Below the pieces are notes generated by a model. It was given only the letters and a program-made list of their open reading frames with translations. It did no database searches and had not been told where the DNA came from. Positions 33,602 through 40,420 of a DNA stretch of 64,000 nucleotides are shown in pieces. The translations under genes and the position numbers were made by a program. Within the stretch, counting starts at the first letter, position 1, and each line of letters begins with the position of its first letter. Source of the stretch: Paracraurococcus lichenis. Lineage in GTDB: Bacteria > Pseudomonadota > Alphaproteobacteria > Acetobacterales > Acetobacteraceae. The DNA lies in assembly GCF_030657435.1 (NCBI RefSeq), contig NZ_JAUTWS010000023.1:1-64000 (forward strand), given 5' to 3'.

Positions 33602-34699
33602 CTACGCCGTGCCGAGCAGTTCCGCCCGGTATTCGTCCAGCACGCGCAGCTTCCCGCCGGGCTGCTCGACATGCCAGAAGGCCCAGCCGTTGCAGGACGG
33701 CGCCTCCTGCACCGCGGCGCCCACCTGGTGGATGGAGCCCTGCGCGCGGCCGCAGCGGAGGGACCCATCGGCCGCGACCGTCGCACTCCAGCGCCGCGCG
33801 CGGTCGGTCAGCAGGGTGCCGGCGGGGATGATGCCGCGCTCGACCAGCGTGCCGAAGGGCAGGCGCGGCTGCTCCCGCCTGCCCTGCGTGACCAGGGCGG
33901 CGGTCTCGGAGATCGGCTCGATCGCCGCGATGCGCTCCTTCGCCGCCTCGGCATAGGCGGGATCGCGCTCCAGCCCCAGGAAGCGGCGGCCGAGGCGTTT
34001 GGCGACCGCGCCGGTGGTGCCGGTGCCGAAGAAGGGGTCAAGCACGACCTCGCCCGGCGCGGTGCAACTCAGGATCACCCGATGCAGCAGCGCCTCCGGC
34101 TTCTGGGTCGGGTGCAGCTTGCCGCCCTTCTCGTCGCGCAGCCGTTCCTGGCCGGTGCAGAGCGGGATGAACCAGTCGCTCCGCATCTGCACCTCCTCGT
34201 TCAGCGCCTTCATCGCCGCGTAGTTGAAGCGGTAGCGGCTCTCCGCCCCGCGGGCGGCCCAGATCAGCGTCTCATGCGCATTGGTGAAGCGGCGGCCCCG
34301 GAAATTCGGCATCGGGTTCGCCTTGCGCCAGATGATGTCGTTCAGCACCCAGAAGCCCAGGTCCTGCAGCGTGGCGCCGAGGCGGAAGACGTTGTGGTAG
34401 CTGCCGATCACCCAGATGGTGCCGTCCTTGCGCAGCACCCGCCGCGCCTCGGCCAGCCAGGCGCGGGTGAAGGCGTCGTAGGCGGGCAGGCCGTCGAAGC
34501 GGTCCCACTCGTCGTCCACCCCGTCCACCAGGCTGTCGTCCGGCCGGCGCAGGTCGCCCTTGAGCTGCAGGTTGTAGGGCGGGTCGGCGAAGATCGCATG
34601 CACCGAGGCCGGCGGCAGCCGCCGCATCAGGTCGATGCAGTCCCCGACCAGCACCTGATCGAGTGGCAGATCCAGGCCGGTTCCCACGCTGTCCCTCAT
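33602..34699 (-). CDS. ccrM: CcrM-type adenine-N6 DNA methyltransferase (GANTC)
   Basis: 365 residues, beta-class N6-adenine methyltransferase. The catalytic motif DPPYNL is at residues 39-44 and the AdoMet motif FFGTGTTG at residues 223-230. A C-terminal domain of about 110 residues (from about 255) is the extra DNA-recognition module of CcrM homologues. In alphaproteobacteria CcrM methylates GANTC after replication and controls cell-cycle genes. It sits next to rnhB, as is common in this class. Three GANTC sites lie 60-96 bases upstream of the start. ATG 34699 was chosen as the family N-terminus. Confidence 0.95.
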   Translation of the reverse strand: MRDSVGTGLDLPLDQVLVGDCIDLMRRLPPASVHAIFADPPYNLQLKGDLRRPDDSLVDGVDDEWDRFDGLPAYDAFTRAWLAEARRVLRKDGTIWVIGSYHNVFRLGATLQDLGFWVLNDIIWRKANPMPNFRGRRFTNAHETLIWAARGAESRYRFNYAAMKALNEEVQMRSDWFIPLCTGQERLRDEKGGKLHPTQKPEALLHRVILSCTAPGEVVLDPFFGTGTTGAVAKRLGRRFLGLERDPAYAEAAKERIAAIEPISETAALVTQGRREQPRLPFGTLVERGIIPAGTLLTDRARRWSATVAADGSLRCGRAQGSIHQVGAAVQEAPSCNGWAFWHVEQPGGKLRVLDEYRAELLGTA

Positions 34700-34758
34700 G
34701 CCATCGCGCGCCGGCCTCCCGCATGCCGGGGCGGCCCGGATCGATGCGATCGGGGCGC

Positions 34759-34795
34759 GAATCCCCACGAGTCGCCACATTCGCCGCGCGGAGTC
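34759..34795 (-). promoter_or_regulatory. Cluster of three GANTC sites upstream of ccrM
   Basis: GAATC (34759-34763), GAGTC (34769-34773) and GAGTC (34791-34795) lie within 37 bases in the gap between ccrM and rnhB. GANTC is the CcrM target. In GC-rich DNA the motif is rare (of the order of one per several hundred bases), so the cluster suggests methylation-sensitive control of ccrM transcription, as is known in Caulobacter. Confidence 0.55.
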
Positions 34796-34824
34796 CCGGG
34801 GTCAATGGAAGCTTGGCCCACCGG

Positions 34825-35451
34825 CTATGGCGCGAGCGCGAGCGTGGCCCGATCCACCGGCGCGAAGCCGCGGCGATGGTGCGGGCAGGGGCCATGCGCG
34901 GCCAGCGCCGCCCGGTGCCGCGCCGTCGGATAGCCGGCATGGGCGGCGAAGCCGTAGTCCGGCCAGCGCGGGTCGAGCCGCGCCATCGCCCGGTCCCGCG
35001 TGACCTTGGCGAGGATGGAGGCGGCGGCGATCGAGAGGCTCAGCCCGTCCCCGCCGATGACGCACTGCACCGGGCACGGCAGGGGCGGCGGCCGGTTGCC
35101 GTCGACCAGCGCGAGGTCGGGCGGCCGCCGCAGCCGCGCCAGGGCACGCGCCATGGCAAGATGGGTCGCACGCAGGATGTTCAGCCGGCCGATCTCGGCG
35201 GCGGAGGCGGCGGCGATGCCGATCTCCGCCTCGCCCCGCGCCGCGGTCGCGCGCAGGGCGGCGAAGGCGGCCTCGCGCGCCGCCGCGCTTAGGCGCTTGC
35301 TGTCGTCGAGCAGCGCGGCGAGGTCCCCGGGCACGCCGCGCGGGAAGACCACGGCGGCGGCGAGGACGGGGCCCGCGAGCGGGCCGCGCCCGGCCTCATC
35401 GATCCCGGCGACCCGGCCGCCCGCCGCCAGTTCCAGGGAGAAATCCGGCAT
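34825..35451 (-). CDS. rnhB: Ribonuclease HII
   Basis: 208 residues. The active-site carboxylates expected for RNase HII are present: Asp18-Glu19 in GIDEAGRGPLAGP, Asp117 in LVDGNR and Asp153 in KVTRDR. It cleaves RNA of RNA/DNA hybrids and single ribonucleotides in DNA. Transcribed in the same direction as ccrM, 126 bases upstream of it. Confidence 0.96.
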   Translation of the reverse strand: MPDFSLELAAGGRVAGIDEAGRGPLAGPVLAAAVVFPRGVPGDLAALLDDSKRLSAAAREAAFAALRATAARGEAEIGIAAASAAEIGRLNILRATHLAMARALARLRRPPDLALVDGNRPPPLPCPVQCVIGGDGLSLSIAAASILAKVTRDRAMARLDPRWPDYGFAAHAGYPTARHRAALAAHGPCPHHRRGFAPVDRATLALAP

Positions 35452-35549
35452 GGTGGGCAGGGTAGGGCAAAGGACGCCCGGGGGGAGCCTCCCGGACCCC
35501 GGAATTCGCTCGGCTGGGATGAAGGGCCGGATCCTCCGCCGCCGCGCGA

Positions 35550-35945
35550 TCAGGCCGGGGTGGCCAGCGGCTTGTCCTTCTCCACCACATAGGTGATGGC
35601 GAGGCGGCAGGGCTTCAGCGTCTTCCCGCCATGCACCGCGCCGGGCGGCACCTGGAAGCCCTCGCCGGCGGTGAAGCGCTTGCTGGGCTGGCCCTGCACC
35701 TCGAGCTCCAGCTCGCCCTCCATGACAACGGTGGATTCGATGCCCGGATGGGTGTGGCGGGCGATCACCGTCTCCGCCGGCGCCTCCAGCGTCATCAGGA
35801 TCGAGATCTTGCCGTCGCCGGGATAGTCGATGGTGCTGAGAGTCTTGCGCTGCACGCCCTGGGCCTGCGCCGGCTCGACGCCCGTGGCGATCAGGCCGAC
35901 CGCGCTGCAGATGGCGCAGGTGATGAAGCCGCGACGGGATGCCAT
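35550..35945 (-). CDS. Exported cupin domain protein
   Basis: 131 residues. The N-terminus MASRRGFITCAICSAVGL contains paired arginines followed by a hydrophobic run, consistent with a Tat or Sec export signal. The rest is a single cupin: motif 1 HTHPGIESTVVMEGELE (about residues 65-81) with two His and a Glu as metal ligands, and motif 2 PPGAVHGGK (about residues 98-107). The function is unknown. It faces away from the second cupin gene at 36133, with a repeat element in between. Confidence 0.85.
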   Translation of the reverse strand: MASRRGFITCAICSAVGLIATGVEPAQAQGVQRKTLSTIDYPGDGKISILMTLEAPAETVIARHTHPGIESTVVMEGELELEVQGQPSKRFTAGEGFQVPPGAVHGGKTLKPCRLAITYVVEKDKPLATPA

Positions 35946-35985
35946 GACGTGTGTCCTCCTCGGGTGTTTCGATCCCGGGACGCTA

Positions 35986-36029
35986 GAGCAGATCGCCGCG
36001 GCGTGGAAACGCCCTGCGGCGTGACCCTG
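35986..36029 (+). repeat. Dispersed intergenic repeat, copy 2
   Basis: Begins AGAGCAGATCGCCGCGGCG, continues with TGGAAACGCC and ends GTGACCCTG. Related to the copies at 30457-30500 and 40015-40060. It lies between the divergent cupin genes. Confidence 0.55.
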
Positions 36030-36132
36030 TCCGGACCACCAGCGCCCGGCGGCGCCGGCGCGTGCAAGCCGCTTGGCCCGCCCGCGCGGCGCGCGCTAGG
36101 CTGGATGGCCAAGAAGAACACAGGAGGCGTCC

Positions 36133-36546
36133 ATGCCCGACGGGGCGAGCAAGCCGATGCGCCAGCGCCTGACGAAGGACGAGCCCTCGCCGCCTTCGGT
36201 CTTCCTCGACGTGCCGAATATGCCCTGGGAGGAGACCAAGTTCCCCGGCATCAAGTGCAAGACGCTCTACAGCGACGGCAGCGGCATGGCGACGCTGCTG
36301 CTCGAGCTCGAGCCCGGCGCGGTGGTGCCGCTGCACGAGCACACGGCGATCGAGCAGACCTATGTCCTCGCCGGCCATTTCGTCGACGAGGAAGGCGAGT
36401 GCCTGCCCGGCCAGTTCGTCTGGCGGCCGGAGGGCAACACGCATGTCGCCTGGGCCGGGAAGGAAGGCGCGACCATCCTCGGCATCTTCCTCCGGCCCAA
36501 CATCTTCGCCGATGGCCGGCCCTTCTTCACGCAGGACAGGCCGTAG
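36133..36546 (+). CDS. Cytosolic cupin domain protein
   Basis: 137 residues without export signal. A cupin core is evident: PLHEHTAIEQTYVLAGHFVD (about residues 67-86, with His-x-His and Glu) and a second motif around residues 95-110 (FVWRPEGNTHVAWAG). It resembles the ChrR-cupin-like/anti-ECFsigma branch or small dioxygenase-like cupins, but no sigma factor gene is nearby and no function is claimed. ACAGGAGG lies upstream of the ATG. Single gene with its own start region. Confidence 0.85.
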   Translation: MPDGASKPMRQRLTKDEPSPPSVFLDVPNMPWEETKFPGIKCKTLYSDGSGMATLLLELEPGAVVPLHEHTAIEQTYVLAGHFVDEEGECLPGQFVWRPEGNTHVAWAGKEGATILGIFLRPNIFADGRPFFTQDRP

Positions 36547-36691
36547 CCGCCCGTCCCGCCATGCACGGCCGCGGCCCGGGGAAGGCCGCGGCCGTGCACC
36601 CCGCCCGGGCGCGGGGCGGCGCCGATGGGCGGGATGGCCGGGTGGGGGGAAGCAGCCCGGCCATGACGCGGGGGGACGGCCGTCGCGCCGG

Positions 36692-37807
36692 CTAGAGCAG
36701 CTCCAATTGCCGCGGCTCCGCCCGCTCCGGCGGCGGGGCGAACTGGCCGCAGTCGAGCGGCTGGCTGCGGGCATTCGTGCCGGAGAGGCCGAGCCGCGCC
36801 GCCGCCACCTGGAAGCGCTGCGCCAGCATGTCGGCATAGGCGCCGGTGCCGGTCTGCCGCAGGCCCCAGCGGCTGTCATAGGCGCGGCCGCCGCGCGTCT
36901 CCCGCACCAGGGCGAGCACCCGCGCCGCCCGGTCCGGCACATGCGCCTGCAGCCATTCCTCGAACATCTGCCGGATCTCGAGCGGCAGGCGCAGCAGGAC
37001 GTAGCCCGCGCGGGTGGCGCCGGCCCTGCAGGATTCGGACAGAATGCGCTCCAGCTCCGCGTCGTTCAGCCCGGGGATCATCGGCGCCGCGAGCACGCCG
37101 GTCGGCACGCCCGCCTGGGTCAGCGCCGCGATGGCCTGCAGCCGGCGCCAGGGCGCGGCGGCGCGGGGCTCCATCCGCCGGGCGAGGTTCGCATCCAGCG
37201 TCGTGACGGACAGGCAGACATGCACCAGGTTGCGCCGCGCCATGCGGGTCAGGATGTCGAGGTCGCGCAGCACGCCGGCCGACTTGGTCACGATGGTGAC
37301 GGGGTGACCGAAGCGCTCCAGCACCTCCAGCACCTGCCGGGTGATCAGCAGGCTGCGCTCGATCGGCTGGTAGGGGTCGGTATTGGCGCCGAGCGCGACG
37401 GGCCGCGGCTCGTAGCCCGGGCGGCGCAGTTCCTTCTCCAGCAGCGCCGGCAGGTCGGGCTTGAAGAGCAGCTTGGTCTCGAAATCCAGGCCGGGGGAAT
37501 AGCCGACATAGGCATGGCTCGGCCGGGCATAGCAGTAGACGCAGCCATGCTCGCAGCCGCGATAGGGGTTCAGCGACCGGTCGAAGCCGATATCGGGACT
37601 GTCGTTGAAGGTGAGGGCGGTCTTCGCCCTCTCCCGCAGCAGCGTGGTCGGCAGCGGCGGCAACTCGGAGAAATCGGCCAGTGTGTCCCAGCCGTCGTCG
37701 AAGGCCTCGCGCGCCGTGGACTCGTACCGGATGGCGGGATTCGACACCGCGCCGCGGCCCTTGCGCAGCCCCGGCAGCCCGGCAGAAGCGGAGAGACCAT
37801 CCGGCAT
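36692..37807 (-). CDS. Radical SAM protein, PA0069/SplB-like family
   Basis: 371 residues. The radical SAM cluster motif CEHGCVYCYARP (CxxxCxxC, about residues 85-96) is preceded by SLNPYRGC, typical of the PA0069/Rv2578c family related to spore photoproduct lyase. Downstream are VTIVTKSAGVLRDLD and a C-terminal helical region. The family's function is not established; DNA- or nucleotide-related repair is only a guess by kinship. ATG 37807 was chosen over a longer in-frame form. It is divergent from the glycosyltransferase pair by about 50 bases. Confidence 0.9.
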   Translation of the reverse strand: MPDGLSASAGLPGLRKGRGAVSNPAIRYESTAREAFDDGWDTLADFSELPPLPTTLLRERAKTALTFNDSPDIGFDRSLNPYRGCEHGCVYCYARPSHAYVGYSPGLDFETKLLFKPDLPALLEKELRRPGYEPRPVALGANTDPYQPIERSLLITRQVLEVLERFGHPVTIVTKSAGVLRDLDILTRMARRNLVHVCLSVTTLDANLARRMEPRAAAPWRRLQAIAALTQAGVPTGVLAAPMIPGLNDAELERILSESCRAGATRAGYVLLRLPLEIRQMFEEWLQAHVPDRAARVLALVRETRGGRAYDSRWGLRQTGTGAYADMLAQRFQVAAARLGLSGTNARSQPLDCGQFAPPPERAEPRQLELL

Positions 37808-37857
37808 GGCGGCGTTCCCATTCTGTTCGTTAGCACCTTGCCGGGTTCCCCGGCCCG

Positions 37858-38571
37858 GTGTCAAGAACAGTTTGGGAACACTTGGTTAAGAAAGCCTTGG
37901 AACAAAGCCCGACCATCGTCATCCCGACGCTGAATGCCGCGGCCGGCCTCGCCGCGACGCTCGCCGCCTGCGCCGAGGCCGGGGCGGAGATCCTCGTCGC
38001 CGATGCCGGCAGCACTGACGGCACGGCGGCGATCGCCCGCGCCGCCGGGGCGCGGCTGGTGCAGGCGCCGCACGGGCGGGGGATGCAGCTTGCCGCCGGG
38101 GCGGCGGAAGCGCGGGGGGACTGGCTGTTCTTCCTGCATGCCGACACGCGGCCGGCGTCGGGCTGGTCGGCGGCCGCGCGCGCCTTCATGGCCGGTCCCG
38201 GCAACCGCGGCCGCGCCGCGCATTTCGCCTTCGCCCTCGATGATCCCTCGCCCGAGGCGCGGCGGCTGGAGCGGCTGGTGGCCTGGCGCTGCCGCGCGCT
38301 CGCGCTGCCCTATGGCGACCAGGGGCTGCTGCTCTCCCGCGCGCTGTATGAGGCCGTGGGCGGGTTCCGGCCCATCCCGCTGATGGAGGATGTGGACCTG
38401 GTCCGCCGCCTGGGCCGGCGGCGGATCGTCGGGCTGCCCGTCCCTGCCGTCACCTCGGCCGAGCGCTGGCGGCGGGAGGGCTGGCGCCGCCGCTCGGCGC
38501 GCAACCTGGCCTGCCTGTCGCTCTGGTTTCTCGGCGTGCCGCCGCGGCTGATCCGGAAGCTCTATGCATGA
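37858..38571 (+). CDS. TIGR04283-type glycosyltransferase (GT2 family)
   Basis: 237 residues. A GT-A fold is shown by PTIVIPTLNAAAGLAATLAA near the N-terminus, VADAGSTDGT (about residues 47-56), GRGMQLAAGA and the FFLHADTRP acidic motif (about residues 90-98), and ends with MEDVDLVRRLGRR. This is the pattern of 'rSAM/selenodomain-associated transferase 2', assigned in some bacteria to arsenosugar biosynthesis. The start may be GTG 37858 or a TTG near 37897; the residues before PTIVIP are not conserved. Coupled to the next gene by an ATGA overlap. Confidence 0.88.
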   Translation: MSRTVWEHLVKKALEQSPTIVIPTLNAAAGLAATLAACAEAGAEILVADAGSTDGTAAIARAAGARLVQAPHGRGMQLAAGAAEARGDWLFFLHADTRPASGWSAAARAFMAGPGNRGRAAHFAFALDDPSPEARRLERLVAWRCRALALPYGDQGLLLSRALYEAVGGFRPIPLMEDVDLVRRLGRRRIVGLPVPAVTSAERWRREGWRRRSARNLACLSLWFLGVPPRLIRKLYA

Positions 38572-39146
38572 GGGGCGACACGCTGATCGTCTTCGCCCGC
38601 GCGCCGCGCCTCGGCACCGTCAAGCGGCGGCTGGCAGCCGGGATCGGCGACATGGCGGCGCTGCGCTTCTACAAGGGGCAACTCCGGCGAATGATGCGGG
38701 AGGTGGGGCGCGACCGCCGCTGGCGGACGGTGCTGGCCGTCACGCCGGACCGACCGCGCTGGCCCACCGGCCTGGCCGCGGTGGGGCAGGGGCGGGGCGA
38801 CCTCGGCCAGCGGATGGGCCGGGCGCTGGCGCGGCACCGGCGGGCGGTGCTGGTCGGCTGCGACATCCCGGGGCTCAAGCGGGCGGATGTTGCCGCGGCC
38901 TTCCGGGCGCTCGGCCGGGCGCAGGCGGTGTTCGGTCCTGCGGAGGATGGCGGCTACTGGCTGGTGGGCTTCGGCCCGCGCCGGCCGCCGGCGCCCTTCG
39001 CCCGGGTGCGCTGGTCGACTGAGCATGCGCTGGCTGACACGCTGGCGAATTGCCGCGGCCATCGCATCGCGTTGCTGCGCCGGCTGCGGGACGTGGATAC
39101 CGCCGCCGACCTCCGCGCCCTCGGTCCGCCCCGCGAAGGCGGCTGA
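38568..39146 (+). CDS. TIGR04282-type transferase (DUF2064)
   Basis: 192 residues of the nucleotidyltransferase-like DUF2064 family ('rSAM/selenodomain-associated transferase 1'). Motifs are IVFARAPRLGTVKRRLA at the N-terminus, GCDIPGLKRADVAAAF near residue 98 and GPAEDGGYWLVGF near residue 123. Its ATG overlaps the preceding stop by four bases, so both enzymes act together. Elsewhere the pair accompanies ArsS, the arsenosugar radical SAM enzyme; ArsS is not in this window, and the adjacent radical SAM gene belongs to a different family. Confidence 0.88.
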   Translation: MRGDTLIVFARAPRLGTVKRRLAAGIGDMAALRFYKGQLRRMMREVGRDRRWRTVLAVTPDRPRWPTGLAAVGQGRGDLGQRMGRALARHRRAVLVGCDIPGLKRADVAAAFRALGRAQAVFGPAEDGGYWLVGFGPRRPPAPFARVRWSTEHALADTLANCRGHRIALLRRLRDVDTAADLRALGPPREGG

Positions 39147-39309
39147 GGCGTCGCCGCCGCATGGCCGAATGCCGGGCGGCCGGAGCGGCGCCAGGGATGC
39201 CGCGCAACGGAAGCGCGCTCTCGCAAGCCGAGCGGCCGCGTCCTCGACCCCGTTCCGAGCCTCGCCTGCGCTCGACCGGGCCGGGCGTGCCCGATCCGAC
39301 GAAGTCGGT

Positions 39310-39975
39310 TCAGCCGCGGCCGCGCCGCGCGGGCGCTGCCGGCGCGGATACCGGTGCGGCTGCCCCCGCCGGCCGGCCCGCATCGAAGCCGAGGAACCCG
39401 ATCTCCGGATTGGCCGCGCCGCCATCCCCGGCCCAGAGCCGCGGGTTGCGCACGACCGGGGCCGGCATCGGCACGCCGCGCTCGGCGGCCGGCGCGGGCA
39501 CCGGCGGCTCGGCCGGGCGGCGGCCGCGGGCGGCGGGCGCCGGCTTCACCGGCGGCTCCTCCTCCGGCGGCCCGGCCACCCGCGTGCCGCCCCGGACCGA
39601 GAGCAGGTAGAACATGATCTCGTTCCGCCCCTGATCGACCGCCGCATCCACTGGCGTCAGGCCGAGCACGTTCCGCGCCTCGAGATCGGCGCCGCGCGCC
39701 ACCGCATCCCGCGCCGCGGCGATGTCGCCGCGGTTGATGGCGTCGAACAGCGCCGCATTGGGCGAGAGCACCTGGGTCGGGTCGCCCGGGATCGGCGCCG
39801 GTGCGTCGCGGTTCTGCAGCCCGGGCAGGGCGGGCGGCGGCGGCCGGGTGGCGTTCTGCGAGGCATCCGGCCGCGGCACGCGGCTCGGGCCGCGGGCGAA
39901 CTGCGCAGCGGCCTCGCCGGAGGGCAGGGCGAGGGCGATCAGGGCGAGCGGCAGCAGACGGGCAGGGGCGCGCAT
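39310..39975 (-). CDS. Exported ankyrin-repeat protein
   Basis: 221 residues. A signal peptide (LLPLALIALALPSGEAAAQ, cleavage near residue 25) is followed by a Pro-rich linker and about two ankyrin repeats (about residues 70-125: NAALFDAINRGDIAAARDAV, then GADLEARNVLGLTPVDAAVD). The C-terminal half is low-complexity Pro/Ala/Arg. Probably a periplasmic binding or scaffold protein. It is separated from the next minus-strand operon by the third repeat copy. Function unknown. Confidence 0.8.
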   Translation of the reverse strand: MRAPARLLPLALIALALPSGEAAAQFARGPSRVPRPDASQNATRPPPPALPGLQNRDAPAPIPGDPTQVLSPNAALFDAINRGDIAAARDAVARGADLEARNVLGLTPVDAAVDQGRNEIMFYLLSVRGGTRVAGPPEEEPPVKPAPAARGRRPAEPPVPAPAAERGVPMPAPVVRNPRLWAGDGGAANPEIGFLGFDAGRPAGAAAPVSAPAAPARRGRG

Positions 39976-40014
39976 GGCGCCTGCTTACCGCGCTCCGCCA
40001 CAGGCCGCCAGCCA

Positions 40015-40060
40015 GGGCGGATCGCCGCAGGGCAGAAACGCTTACAGGCGCAAAACCTCC
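40015..40060 (+). repeat. Dispersed intergenic repeat, copy 3
   Basis: Begins GGGCGGATCGCCGCAGGGC and contains AGAAACGCTT. Its first 16 bases match copy 1 (30457-30500) exactly, with weaker matches beyond. It lies between the ankyrin gene and the lipoprotein gene. Confidence 0.5.
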
Positions 40061-40069
40061 GGCAGCGCC

Positions 40070-40420
40070 CTACCGGCACCCATTCCCGCGGAAGGTGAAG
40101 CCCGCCACGCGCCCCTGCCGCACGCCGAAGGTGATGCTGCAGACCCGGTTGATGACCAGCGGCGGGGAGTAGATCGGCGCCCCCCAGCGCCGATAGGGGC
40201 CGCCCGGCCAGAAGGGGTCGCCCGGATAGACCGTGCTGGTGCGGTCCTCGTATTGCAGGAAGCGCGTGCCCTCGGCCTCATAGGTCGCGTTCGGCACGCC
40301 GAGCGCACCGACCAGCTCGGCCTCCGTCCTGCCGACCAGCGGCTGCAGCCGCGCCTCGAGCGGCGGCTCCTGCGCGCAGGCAGCCAGCGCCAGCAGGGTC
40401 AGGAACAGCAATCGCCGCAT
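40070..40420 (-). CDS. Small lipoprotein, last gene of the MoxR-type operon
   Basis: 116 residues. A lipoprotein signal is clear: MRRLLFLTLLALAAC with the lipobox cysteine at residue 15. The mature part has LVGRTEAELVGALGVPNATYEAEGT, which resembles the SmpA/BamE-type 'GxTxxxVxxxLGxP' segment, and two further cysteines near the C-terminus. Its ATG shares one base with the upstream stop (TGATG), so it is the last gene of the minus-strand operon starting at 47723. Likely outer-membrane anchored; function unknown. Confidence 0.82.
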   Translation of the reverse strand: MRRLLFLTLLALAACAQEPPLEARLQPLVGRTEAELVGALGVPNATYEAEGTRFLQYEDRTSTVYPGDPFWPGGPYRRWGAPIYSPPLVINRVCSITFGVRQGRVAGFTFRGNGCR

